This document shows positions 1 through 8,966 of a DNA stretch of 64,000 nucleotides, in pieces. Under the pieces are notes generated by a model that was not told the DNA's origin, did not search any database, and worked only from the letters and a program-made list of their open reading frames with translations. The DNA comes from Phaeotremella fagi (lineage: Eukaryota > Basidiomycota > Tremellomycetes > Tremellales > Phaeotremellaceae), in NCBI GenBank assembly GCA_001599715.1, contig BCHU01000001.1, forward strand, positions 853,634 to 917,633. Reading direction: 5' to 3'. A program made the position numbers and the translations under genes. Positions within the stretch are counted from its first letter, which is position 1, and every line of letters begins with the position of its first letter.

Positions 1-65
1 TCCGCCGAAATACCTCCTTCTCTCCGTTCAACACATTACGAAAAACTAAAGTTCCGTCGCTCCAG

Positions 66-1018
66 TTTGGGAAAACTATCAACTTAAATCGGGTGAAGGT
101 TTAAGTGTGACTTTTATTGTTTTGTGGTTGTTAGGTGATTTAACCAATTTGGCTGGTGGTGCCATGGCAGGTGTTCTACCCACTATGATCATTCTTGCGG
201 TATATGTGAGTCGTCAGATGGCATTTGGTATTTTATTTTTTTAACTTACTCGTTTCCAGTATACACTCTGCGATATCGTTCTACTTTTCCAAGTTTACTA
301 CTACAGATACCTGGCAAGACGACGAGCTGCAGCTTCAACTATCACCCACGAGACTTCACCTTTATTAGATCCAACTCAACCAGGAGATTCAGTCGTTAGC
401 ACAACTTCCCAATCAGAAGTTCCTACACCACATCAACCAAAACCATTATTACCTCCTGCACTTGAATATCCACTTTTGTTACTGTTCGTCATCGCAGCCG
501 GTGTTACTGCTTGGTACTTCACTAAACCATCTGATGAAGTTTCGATACCCGAGAAACCTGGTAAAGGGGATGAAGTTGAGTTGGAATGGAAATCACAACT
601 TTTAGGTTGGGCAAGTGCAGTTTTATATCTTGGCAGTCGTGTTCCTCAGATTGCTCATAACTAGTAAGTCCATTCACAAGTCAAAAGTGTATCCATTGAC
701 AATGATAGTAAAACCCGTTGTGCTGGATTATCACTTGCCATGTTCTTCTTCTCAATTTCAGGAAGTGAGTGATCATTAAACGATGAATACTGACAACCGA
801 CTTCAGACGTGACCTACGTGTTATCAATCTTACTCACATCCCTCGAAACCCGTTATCTAATAACCAACGCTTCATGGCTAGCAGGATCAGGTCTCACAGT
901 CTTCCTAGATCTTTTCGTACTAGCTCAATTCGCGGTCTTCAGTATCCAAGATAAAAGAGCTGAAAGGGAGGCTAAACTGTTCGTTGATTCTGAAAGAGAG
1001 GGTGAAGTGGATGTTTGA
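66..1018 (+). CDS. PQ-loop vacuolar cationic amino-acid transporter, 5' partial
   Basis: Predicted seven-helix PQ-loop protein of the fungal YPQ1/RTC2 group, which exports basic amino acids across the vacuolar membrane. The first visible exon begins just after a CAG at 63-65; an in-frame TAA upstream at 47-49 shows that the bases before it are intron. Exons read as 66-205, 260-663, 709-764 and 807-1018, each junction restoring frame. The residues after the first PQ motif (WENYQLKSGEGLSV) and the helix LLGDLTNLAGG are typical, and the second PQ repeat (YLGSRVPQIAHNYKTR) spans the 664-708 intron. A long polar loop rich in Ser, Thr and Pro separates the repeats, as in YPQ proteins. The N-terminal helix and first PQ dipeptide lie off the left edge. 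Family assignment is firm; the substrate is inferred from the family. Confidence 0.88.
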
Positions 1019-1348
1019 TTATGGAATGGTGTTGATTTGAATTCATCTTGAACATTTTATTATAGCATATATCTTCATCGTTCTTCCTACTCCATATAAT
1101 CTCTATGCAAACTGTATCGAACATGTGTATCATTACAGTACGAGTATGTAGTTTAATCTGATAAGCTTTTTCTTCTCGGCCGTCGAATTGTCTATTTTCA
1201 GCCGAAACCGAGAAGTTACTCGTAATTGTCCTTTTGTTGTCAATCACACAACGGTCAACAACCATAAACCTTAGATAAACACAACACCAAATGTCATTCC
1301 ATGACCATCATAATCCTACAACTACAATAGAGTAACAAAAACCCAAAA
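1019..1348. other. Intergenic, PQ-loop gene to ALG12
   Basis: AT-rich spacer holding the 3' UTR of the PQ-loop gene and the promoter of ALG12. A minus-strand open frame here has no ATG-initiated gene-like composition. I see no other feature. Confidence 0.5.
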
Positions 1349-3392
1349 ATGCCCCCAAAAACTCCAGCCCAAACAGCTCAAAAACGTCGACAAGCCAAAC
1401 GAAAATTCCAAATCCTCTTACCAGATCTCTCAATAATCCTCATTTCATTCTTTTACACTTTCATCACACCTTATACGAAAGTGGAAGAGAGTTTCAATTT
1501 ACATGGGATCCATGATTTCTTGGTTTATGGTTTAACTCCAGATGGACGGTCTCATGTGAGTCCAACCTCCTAGTTTCGATTTTGGTCGTTGACTGGGACT
1601 GGATTTTGTTCTTAGTGGGATCATATAACTTTTCCTGGAGCTGTTCCAAGATCTTTCTTACCTTCTGTCCTGTTGGGTGGGATCTGTTATCCAATAGTTA
1701 ATCTAGGTGTTAAATTGGGTATAATAAATCATAAATTAGATATCCAAATTGTCAGTAAGTCAAGAAGTCATTCCTGAAAAAGAAAACAAGGAAATCAAAA
1801 TTAATCGACATTACAGTTCGATTAACACTCGCTTTGATCTTCTCATTGATCTTTATTCAATTTTCAAAAGCCGTTAGAACGAGATATGGAGCGTTAACCA
1901 AGAATTTCTTCTTGTTGATCAGTCTAACACAGTTCCATATCAATTACTATGCTTCTAGGACGTTACCCAATTTCATGGCTTTACCGGGTGGTAAGTAAAT
2001 GTTTTCATCTTCCTTTACATCTAATCACTGATGCTTTTGATTATACAGTTCTACTAGCGCTAACTTTTCTACTACGTTCTTTGAATCCATCACTTCCTTC
2101 AGTTGTCATCGCAAAACGTCGTCGGAATTCGATTATACTCTTGACTGCTCTCACTACCGTTGTCAGACTTGAATTATCCTTGTTCCTCCTCCCATTAGTT
2201 TTGGGTATGGTCATCAACAAGAAAATCTCCCTCGGAAACGCGATTTCTGCAGGTATGATCGGTGGATTTGGAAGTTTACGTGAGTGATAGAATATCGTAA
2301 GGATCCTCTCAAACGCTAACACCAATCTGTGCATTCAGTCATATCAGCACCGTTGGATTATATCTTATGGTCACCTATCATCCCCCACCCAAAGATCCCA
2401 ACTTTCGAATCAAAGCTTCAAATCCTCTGGCCGGAAGTATCAGCCTTCATCTATAACGCCATCCAAGGTCATTCATCAGAATGGGGAATAGAAAGTCATC
2501 ATTACTATCTAACTAATTCATTACCGAAATTACTGTTAGGTGGATTACCACTATTGGCTATTGGATTTATCTTACCGTTTTCAAATGGATTCCAAAGATT
2601 TGGTAGGAATTTACGTGAGATTGTTGGATTGTTTGGATTGGGGGTTGTGGGGTTGGTTGGTGGATTGAGTTTGGTTGGACATAAGGAATGGAGGTTTATC
2701 GTTTATGCTGTTCCGATCTTGAATTTGATTTCTGCTTTGACGGCAGCTGCTTTGTGAGTTTTTCTTTTCGTTTGATTGGATATACGTAGTTACTAACCAG
2801 TGTAATTTGATAGATGGGAATTACCTTATAAGAAGCTGAAACCTTTGTTCAGGATTGGATTAGTTGGACTGATCTTCGCCAACCTTTCTGTGACCATATT
2901 GCTTACTTTAATCAGTAAAGATAACTATCCAGGTGGAGAGGTTTGGAAGATATTAGAGAGATTAGAACTAGAGAACGAATCAACAAGAATCGATCGACCA
3001 GGTAAGTAAATCTCGTTCAAAGAGTAATGAACAGTACCCTGACCAACGGAGAAGTATCAATCCATTACTCAAGCTACCCTTTACAAACAGGTTCAAGTCT
3101 CTTCACCTTCCTCCACACCCCAACAACAAATCCATCAATAAAAAAATCAAGAATAACATGGAACCATTCGAAATCCGAAGATCCAATATATGAATCTCCA
3201 GAGGAGAGTTATCGAGCTGGATTCGATTATCTCGTTAGAGAGTTTACCGGGGATTCGGATCGATATCTGGATCGATGGGTGGTTTTGGGTGAGATTGATG
3301 GGTTTGGTGGGATTAGACGGAAGGGGAAGTTTGGGGTTGAGTTGGTTAGGGATAGGAAGATTGTTGTTTGGGGGAGGAAGTTATTGGAGTGA
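1349..3392 (+). CDS. ALG12: Dolichyl-P-Man:Man7GlcNAc2-PP-dolichol alpha-1,6-mannosyltransferase
   Basis: Multi-pass ER enzyme of family GT22 that adds the eighth mannose (alpha-1,6) to the lumenal lipid-linked oligosaccharide for N-glycosylation. Exons read as about 1349-1555, 1616-1754, 1817-1990, 2049-2279, 2339-2753, 2814-3001 and 3035-3392. The N-terminal signature is clear: PYTKVEESFNLHGIHDFL near residues 40-57 (the family's conserved Glu and HD region), then WDHITFPGAVPRSF across the first intron. After it come a series of hydrophobic helices, the loop HKEWRFIVYAVPILN near the C-terminal third (family HKE.RF motif), and a soluble tail. The start is the first ATG, followed by a Lys/Arg/Gln-rich cytosolic leader. 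ALG12 is preferred over ALG9, PIG-B and SMP3 because of the KVEESFNL and FPGVVPR-type motifs. Confidence 0.9.
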
Positions 3393-3506
3393 TCCACATA
3401 CAATATGAATTTTACGCTGCACGCTCGCTTGTTACGACTCGTTGACATTTGTGGCATTGGATGATCAGACTATGGTGAAACCAAGTAACATCTACTGAAT
3501 GTAAGT

Positions 3507-3668
3507 TCAAACCGACTCGTCTTGCCCTACCTCCGTCTCCTTCTCAACCTCCTCCTCACACAGATTGGTCTTTTCATAACCCTCAAGAATCTCCCTCTTA
3601 ACCCGATAATCCTTCTCGAAATCATACAAAGAATTGAAGAACGCGATAGCCCCTAACTCATCCTCCAT
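3507..3668 (-). pseudogene. Truncated relic of the neighbouring small-protein family
   Basis: A 53-codon minus-strand frame beginning at an ATG (MEDELGAIAFF) whose C-terminal half resembles the last third of the two genes upstream: compare REILEGYEKT with RNVIENYEKV and REAVEACEKV, each followed by an acidic tail. The N-terminal two thirds of the family are missing. Instead the frame abuts, at 3690, the same repeat that follows the next gene at 4390. This looks like a copy whose 5' part was lost by recombination in the tandem array. It could still be expressed as a short protein; I see no known function. Confidence 0.5.
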
Positions 3669-3689
3669 TTGACTAACAAAACCTTTCAA

Positions 3690-3850
3690 GACTGTTAAGA
3701 GTCGCGATGAAAGGGTGCAATTTGTACACTGTACAGTACATTGTACTGTACGATTACAGTGAGTATGAGTAGAGGTTCATATCATACGAGTTTATCTACA
3801 TGCTGTACGTAGCCAGTCCATACCATCCTCCTAATCATTTCCTGCTTCAC
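3690..3850. repeat. Tandem-duplicated 3' flank, copy A
   Basis: About 150 bp starting GACTGTTAAGAGTC, closely matching 4390-4537. Both copies run on through the same 3' flank into the last codons of the adjoining minus-strand genes (shared CCATACCATCCTCCTAATCA). The 700-bp offset is the period of the duplication. Copy A has extra bases that form a perfect inverted repeat, TACAGTACA/TGTACTGTA with a 1-nt spacer, at 3732-3750. Confidence 0.8.
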
Positions 3851-4247
3851 TTCCATCCTCAACCTCATTGGAAGCAGTATTAACCTTCTCGTAATTTTCG
3901 ATAACGTTTCTCAAACTCTTGTAATAGACCCCGAACCAATTTAAAGCAACGTCCAAGTATTCACTCGCAACGTATTCAGCCTCATCATTATCAGCATTTG
4001 TATTTGTGCTACTAGCAATAGAAGCGTAAATTTCGTGTCTCGACATAACCCGTTGCAAACGATCCTTGAGTCTATCAACACCTTTACGAATTGAAAGCTG
4101 AGTTTCGTCATCTAACAACAAAGATCTTTCAAAGAGGTTTTGAAAATCGTCTTGCGAAGCTTTCATCATTGCCTCGTACAGTTCAGAAACTGACATTGTG
4201 TCTTGGAGGGTTTGATCGTTTTTCAAAGTTTCAAGTTTTGACGACAT
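3831..4247 (-). CDS. Hypothetical small helical protein, tandem family member 1
   Basis: Intronless 138-residue protein starting MSSKLETLKND. I do not recognise the family. It aligns over its length with the gene at 4514-4924: both start MSS(K/R)LE(T/S)LKND, have (S)ELYEAM.(K/N)AS(Q/R)DD near residue 30, and end with a helix (Y)K..R..(I/V)E.(Y/C)EKV before an acidic tail rich in Glu and Gly. It has no signal peptide, no membrane segment and no Cys motif; composition suggests a soluble amphipathic helical bundle. The frame stays open upstream to position 4331 but without an ATG, so the MSS start, also used by the paralogue, is chosen. It is one copy of a 700-bp tandem duplication. Confidence 0.65.
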   Translation of the reverse strand: MSSKLETLKNDQTLQDTMSVSELYEAMMKASQDDFQNLFERSLLLDDETQLSIRKGVDRLKDRLQRVMSRHEIYASIASSTNTNADNDEAEYVASEYLDVALNWFGVYYKSLRNVIENYEKVNTASNEVEDGSEAGND

Positions 4248-4389
4248 ATTTTCGATTTTTTGTTCTTTCGTTATCGATTGTCTGATGAATTTAGTTGATA
4301 AGACGAAAACCCATTTCTTTGTCTTGAACAATATATGGAAAGCCTTCCTGCAGTTCTAAAGGAGGTGGAGTTCTCCTTTGTTTTGAAGA

Positions 4390-4537
4390 GACTGTTAAGA
4401 GTCCGCGATGAAAGGGTGAGATTTATACATTGTGCAGTACAGTGAGTATGAGTGGGGGTTCATTTCATGCGAGTTTATCTATATACATGTTGTATGTAGG
4501 CCATACCATCCTCCTAATCACTTTTTACTTCACCTCC
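4390..4537. repeat. Tandem-duplicated 3' flank, copy B
   Basis: Second copy of the repeat described at 3690-3850. It lies between the 3' end of the 4514-4924 gene and the upstream region of the 3831-4247 gene. It shows that the duplicated unit includes gene plus flank, not only the coding sequence. Confidence 0.8.
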
Positions 4538-4924
4538 TTCCTCAACCTCCTCCGTATCAACCTTCTCGCAAGCTTCAACCGCCTCTCTAAAAGCCTTATA
4601 CTGGTTTCCGAACCGATTTAAAGCCCCCCAAAACGCATTCTCCGCCTTCATCGCAGCGTAGCAGATGGATGCGTCTGTACTTCTAATTCCCCAAGCAGTT
4701 AGAATGTAATCTGTGTGTGTTGATAGGACACTAGACAAGCAATCATTGAGGTTATGCATACCTTCCCAATTTACTTCGCTTGCTTCCGGGCTCAATACCG
4801 AATATCTCTTGCTAAGGTCTTGACAATCGTCTCGCGAAGCGTTCACCATGGCTTCATAGAGATCAGAAGTTGTCTCATACGGGGGGTTTGGATCGTTTTT
4901 CAAACTTTCAAGTCTTGACGACAT
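4514..4924 (-). CDS. Hypothetical small helical protein, tandem family member 2
   Basis: Intronless 136-residue protein starting MSSRLESLKND, the closest relative of the gene at 3831-4247 (same start, the ASRDD motif and a C-terminal EACEKV helix with an acidic tail). The sequence before its ATG (TKERKIEK read in frame) also matches the paralogue, consistent with recent duplication of promoter plus gene. No recognisable domain, signal peptide or membrane helix. The centre has diverged much more than the ends, including several Cys residues absent from the sister copy. Function unknown. Confidence 0.65.
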   Translation of the reverse strand: MSSRLESLKNDPNPPYETTSDLYEAMVNASRDDCQDLSKRYSVLSPEASEVNWEGMHNLNDCLSSVLSTHTDYILTAWGIRSTDASICYAAMKAENAFWGALNRFGNQYKAFREAVEACEKVDTEEVEEGGEVKSD

Positions 4925-5087
4925 CTTTTCGATTTTTCGTTCTTTCGTTATCAATTGTCTTGTATAGAAAGTAGTGAAATTTGATTGATAAGAGAAAACT
5001 ACCTTTTCCTCGTCTTGTATGATAAATGGAAAGCCTTCCTGGAATGATAAATGAGGTCATGTCGGAGTAGACATCCTTTGTTTCCTT

Positions 5088-5182
5088 TCTGTTAGATTGT
5101 ACTATGACTTGGATGCATTAGATTCGCTATTCTAAACTACTACTATATGAGTATCGCGAGAACTACCCCTTTCTAAGCGTGG
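5088..5182. repeat. 95-bp direct repeat flanking the assembly gap, left copy
   Basis: Identical base for base to 5283-5377 on the other side of the N run. Because the copies are exactly the gap edges, they are most simply the two ends of contigs that overlap, not a biological repeat. Confidence 0.85.
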
Positions 5183-5282
5183 NNNNNNNNNNNNNNNNNN
5201 NNNNNNNNNNNNNNNNNNNNNNNNNNNNNNNNNNNNNNNNNNNNNNNNNNNNNNNNNNNNNNNNNNNNNNNNNNNNNNNNNN
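5183..5282. other. Assembly gap, 100 N
   Basis: A run of exactly 100 N, the conventional placeholder for a gap of unknown length. It lies in noncoding sequence between two small minus-strand genes. The 95-bp identity of its flanks suggests the real sequence may be continuous here, with no missing bases. Confidence 0.95.
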
Positions 5283-5377
5283 TCTGTTAGATTGTACTAT
5301 GACTTGGATGCATTAGATTCGCTATTCTAAACTACTACTATATGAGTATCGCGAGAACTACCCCTTTCTAAGCGTGG
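5283..5377. repeat. 95-bp direct repeat flanking the assembly gap, right copy
   Basis: Exact copy of 5088-5182; see that entry. After it, 5378-5715 is spacer with no coding sequence that I can support. Confidence 0.85.
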
Positions 5378-5715
5378 GAAAAGTGGATACTCGTCTCAGC
5401 TTCTTCTTACACGTATCAGCTCCTTCTTACACTGCTTGGGCCTCTATTTTAACACTTTCGCCTTTGTTAGGGCAGTGTGGCGTTCCAAGTCCATGTGGGT
5501 GCTCTTGCTAGGAAGTAACGATGCAGGCTAGGTAAGTATCAGGCGTGAAACTTGGAGACACGATTAGGTTGAAGAGTACGTTTGGATGACTGCAATGTTC
5601 AACAACAGGAGGTGATGATGTATAAGTTATCTCTGGCATTCTCTCCGACCTCAAGGATAAGACCAGTTTCTACAAACATCTTCCCCTTCTCCTACTGTTC
5701 TTCTATACACATCCC

Positions 5716-6093
5716 TTAACCCTCTGTTTTGATGCCCTCAAGAATGTTCCTCGCTTCAACAAACTCACTATTGACACTATGGACAACTCCCAAAATCTCA
5801 TTGAACTTCTCGCTCCACTCCTTGTGAACAGAAAGAAAGCTTGAAGCTGTCTCCTTGGAGCCCTCTACTTCGAAAACGAATCTAGCTGTCTCGAGGATAT
5901 TTAATCTACCATACAAATCATGCATATCATGAATCAACGAAACTCTGGGATAGATGTTTGAAACCATTGGACCGAAGTCGACTGTACTTTGAACTGAGGT
6001 CTTCAATATTTGGGAGAACACTGCGCTGCATTTGGCCTGGTACTCTGTTGGAAGTTTCGATTGTTCGTGGGTGTTGCTTGATCGGGAATCCAT
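5716..6093 (-). CDS. Hypothetical small helical protein, tandem family member 3
   Basis: Intronless, about 125 residues from the ATG of MDSRSSNTHEQ (the frame extends to 6126 without an ATG). It shares a central module with the next three genes: VS.I.DM..LYGRLNILETA then about 20 residues and W..KFNEIL. The spacing and the Arg-Leu...Glu-Thr-Ala pattern match the gene at 6360-6713 (VYTRLSAMETA). No signal peptide, membrane segment or known domain; predicted all-helical. A TATA-like stretch (TTATATAATAA) lies about 170 bp upstream near 6264-6274. Function unknown. Confidence 0.6.
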   Translation of the reverse strand: MDSRSSNTHEQSKLPTEYQAKCSAVFSQILKTSVQSTVDFGPMVSNIYPRVSLIHDMHDLYGRLNILETARFVFEVEGSKETASSFLSVHKEWSEKFNEILGVVHSVNSEFVEARNILEGIKTEG

Positions 6094-6359
6094 GATTTGG
6101 TTCGTACTGAACTGTTTTTCTTTCAATTTACTTGGAGATGAGGTGGTGGATTGAGAAGTTGATAATGGTTTGTTAAAAGCAATTGATCTTTTGAACTTCC
6201 TAGTTTTTGGCTTGTATGTCTTCCAAATGGAAGGCGTCAGACAATAGTTATCAACTGGCTTGCATTATATAATAAGAATGCAGGACTCGAACAAAATCAT
6301 ACATATATGCACCTTCCCCACGTACAGTCATAACTCAAAAGCTGTACGTCACATCGTAT

Positions 6360-6713
6360 CTAATGTAATACAACATCATCCTCACCACTTTCTTCAGCAC
6401 GGCTCGATTTGATCTTAATACTGATCTCCGAAACCTTTTCACTGAACCTGGCATAAGCATCCTTAAATCTGTCGTAGTTGGCTTCGGAACTAGTAGAGTT
6501 GAATTCGTTTTTAGCAGTCTCCATAGCACTTAATCTGGTATAAACTTCTACCATATCTTGAATTATCGATACCTCGTCGAGACGTGCTTCAGCCAATGAA
6601 GCTAATCGAGTCGCCGCATAGACTGCCCAGCTGAAAGTCTTTGCCTGAAACCTATCTCGTTCCGCGTGAGTAGATGACTTATTGAGAGTTGTTTCTTTGT
6701 AGTTTGATTCCAT
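6360..6713 (-). CDS. Hypothetical small helical protein, tandem family member 4
   Basis: Intronless 117-residue protein starting MESNYKETTLNKSS. It carries the shared module: VSIIQDMVEVYTRLSAMETA, a short loop (STSSEAN) and a helix ending FSEKVSEI. The loop and final helix align with the larger genes at 7154 and 8018 (SEEN...AF.AFSNKV and SVGN...AFQAFDENV), linking the short and long types into one family. It ends in an acidic tail. Soluble by composition; function unknown. Confidence 0.62.
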   Translation of the reverse strand: MESNYKETTLNKSSTHAERDRFQAKTFSWAVYAATRLASLAEARLDEVSIIQDMVEVYTRLSAMETAKNEFNSTSSEANYDRFKDAYARFSEKVSEISIKIKSSRAEESGEDDVVLH

Positions 6714-7153
6714 CGTTTCTTGGGTTGAATGTTTCTTGATTTTGATTGTGAAAGATGAGAAACAAGTGTTGAAGCACTTCTTCTACTGTTACAACACGAG
6801 TACTGTACTGTACTTTACGACTGAGTCTTCCATCATTCTATCAGCCGATCAAAGGTAATGACCTCCTCGGAATGAATCGCATTTCTCATCGTTAAAGCGC
6901 ATTCATCCAAAAAAAGGAGAAGCATACCCTTTCATAATTCATTCCTTCCAGCTCAACGTCCAGCAGGAAACCCCACATGTTTGTGCGAAAAGCTCATGAA
7001 GAGCTCCTCGTCAAAGGTCAGACCTGATCAACCAGCTGTTGCTAGGGATAATGGGTGCCGATATTGCAAAAATATAACCAAGTATACTGCATTGAAGTGA
7101 ACTATCTATCATTACTCCGTCTCCATCCATTACCTTGCACCCCAAACCCACAG
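6714..7153. other. Intergenic with duplicated 3' flank
   Basis: Promoter of the 6360 gene plus the 3' flank of the 7154 gene. The part at about 7030-7130 (CAGCTGTTGCTAGGGATAAT onward) is homologous to about 7885-7990, the 3' flank of the 8018 gene. No gene seen. Confidence 0.6.
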
Positions 7154-7639
7154 CTAACAGTTATGACACCATTCTGTACCATCAGTGTATACTGTTGAAT
7201 AGCGACCGGTGTGCCCATCATAGTATACATACCGATCGAACTCCGTAACATTCTTCTTAAACTCTTTGAGAGAAACCCAATCATCACGAGAGAGACGAGA
7301 TGTTATACCATCTACAGTAACACTGGTAACCAAACGTGTTTCATCTCTTCTATCCTCAGCGTTCTCTTCCTCAATCATCTTTTTAACCTTGTTGCTGAAA
7401 GCTTCAAAAGCGGTATTGAAGATACACATATTTTCCTCTGATGGTGTATCATCACAATCGCTTTTAGCTTGATAGAGAACTTGGAATTTGTCTTCAACTT
7501 CTGTTAAAACTTCTTTATCTCTCGAATTGAGCTCTCTTGTCTTCTCGAACGCCAAAGTTAAAGCGTACGCCGGGTAAATCTTGATGTTCTTGCTATTCGA
7601 GAGCAAATTTCGTGTTGCAATCTCAAAAGTCGACGGCAT
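7154..7639 (-). CDS. Hypothetical two-part small protein, tandem family member 5
   Basis: Intronless 161-residue protein starting MPSTFE. The N-terminal ~100 residues are helical and end with the family module (AKSDCDDTPSEEN, AFEAFSNKVKKM). A separate C-terminal segment follows, with beta-type spacing, VTVDGIT...FDRYVYYDGHTGRYSTVYTDGTEW, ending in CHNC. The sister gene at 8018-8521 has both parts in the same order, so the C-terminal segment is a real second domain missing from members 1-4. No signal peptide or membrane helix. The Asp/Gly/Thr/Tyr-rich tail resembles a small sheet but matches nothing I can name. Confidence 0.65.
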   Translation of the reverse strand: MPSTFEIATRNLLSNSKNIKIYPAYALTLAFEKTRELNSRDKEVLTEVEDKFQVLYQAKSDCDDTPSEENMCIFNTAFEAFSNKVKKMIEEENAEDRRDETRLVTSVTVDGITSRLSRDDWVSLKEFKKNVTEFDRYVYYDGHTGRYSTVYTDGTEWCHNC

Positions 7640-8017
7640 GTTTTCAACTACCTTTTTATCTAAGTGAGTAACCGTGATTACGATTTGTTACTTACAGTGG
7701 TGTAATGTTGTTATTAACAAATTGAATCAATAACGTTGCGGGAGCCAGAAATATATGTATGAGTCAGTCGCAATTTACACATCCTTTGTCACATTTTGTA
7801 CAGCTCCTTGTTGGATATTGAATCAAAAGAACGAGCTCTTTTATGCACTCAAAACCCCTCTCTCCCTCTTGATGAAAGATGAACCCTTTCAGCTGCTGCT
7901 AGGGACAACGTCGCCGATTTGGCAAGAGTAGAAATAAAGTGTACTGCATCGTAGATAACTATCTCTCGTTATTCCATCTCCATATCCTAGCATCTCCCTC
8001 GATCGCAGCTAACAATC
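7640..8017. promoter_or_regulatory. Duplicated promoter of the 7154 gene and 3' flank of the 8018 gene
   Basis: The first ~150 bp repeat the promoter of the 8018 gene: GAGTAACCGTGATTA, TTACTTACAGTGGTG, TTGTTATTAACAA, a TATA-like AAATATAT at 7749-7756 on the complementary strand, and GTCAGTCGCAA all occur in the same order at 8530-8650. The region from about 7885 repeats 7030-7130. The duplicated unit is therefore about 860 bp and includes regulatory DNA. Confidence 0.65.
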
Positions 8018-8521
8018 CTACCAGCCTTGTCGAACCATCTTGGTACTACCATCTGCATAAACCGTTGTAGAGCATCCGTTGGTAACGTCAAAATACGTAT
8101 ACTTATCAAAAATCTCTGGCACCTCCTTATATTTTCCGAGCGGAGCTGGATCATCGTTGGGAACAAATACTGTACCATTTATACTGGCGCTGGTAAGAAA
8201 ACATGTTTCTCCATCCCCGGTTTCCTCATTCCCACTGATCTTTCTAACGTTCTCGTCGAATGCTTGAAATGCGACATAAAAGTTGTTAAGATTTCCTACT
8301 GAACGATAATTATCATAATCGTCTTTAGCTTCTCTTAAAGAATCGAGTTTTTGATGAACCACTAAAGCTTGTTTCAATTTTGTCTCATCAAATGATGGCA
8401 ATGTTGAATCGATCTCGGCGGTCTTCTTGGCGGCCAAATCCAAAGCTGAGGATTGGAATCCGTCGTCACTCTTAAGAGTCGAGAGAAAGAAACTTGCTTG
8501 TTCTTCATAATCGGACGGCAT
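8018..8521 (-). CDS. Hypothetical two-part small protein, tandem family member 6
   Basis: Intronless 167-residue protein starting MPSDYEEQ, paralogue of the 7154-7639 gene. It has an N-terminal helical region, the module AKDDYDNYRSVGN...AFQAFDENVRKI, then the C-terminal segment ASINGTVF...FDKYTYFDVTNGCSTTVYADGST. Aligned with its sister the C-terminal segment keeps F-D-(R/K)-Y-x-Y, (T/N)G..ST-V-Y-x-D-G-(T/S). The frame continues two codons upstream (GTG), but the ATG is used because the sister also begins MPS. Function unknown; soluble by composition. Confidence 0.65.
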   Translation of the reverse strand: MPSDYEEQASFFLSTLKSDDGFQSSALDLAAKKTAEIDSTLPSFDETKLKQALVVHQKLDSLREAKDDYDNYRSVGNLNNFYVAFQAFDENVRKISGNEETGDGETCFLTSASINGTVFVPNDDPAPLGKYKEVPEIFDKYTYFDVTNGCSTTVYADGSTKMVRQGW

Positions 8522-8966
8522 GTTCACAACTATATTTTTTGAGTGAGTGACTGTGATTGTATTTATTCACTTACAGTGGTTTGTGCTGTTGTTAACAATT
8601 ATAATGGATAATACTGCGGGAGCTAGAAATATATAGGTCAGTCGCAAATTACACATCCTTTGTGCAATACAACTCCTTGGCGGACACTGTATCGAATCAA
8701 AAGAAAACCTCTTTTATGCAGGTAAACCCCCCCTCCTGCACTTGAAAAGATAGATCCTTTCAATAAGCTTGCCTACAAGTTAGGCGTTATATATTACGTT
8801 GCTTCAGTTCAGTGCCAACTTGGGGAAGTGCCACTAAAACTTAAAATAGGCGCATGAAATCCCAAAGTTAGGCGCACCAGAATTTCCGATTTTCGGGTAT
8901 CAAAAAGTTGAATTGTTGACTTTTCGTCTTTCGATTTCACTTTTCATACAACAAATCATTCCTGTC
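8522..8966. promoter_or_regulatory. Divergent intergenic region
   Basis: Left part is the promoter of the 8018 gene, with a TATA-like AAATATATAGG at 8628-8638 (TATA on the complementary strand) about 110 bp upstream of its ATG and the repeat shared with 7640-7790. Right part is the promoter of the plus-strand gene at 8967. No other gene seen. Confidence 0.5.

Noticed and set aside
5088..5377. Biological direct repeat around the gap (transposon target duplication or LTR)
   Set aside because: No element lies between the copies, the length is 95 bp and the copies stop exactly at the Ns; contig overlap is simpler.
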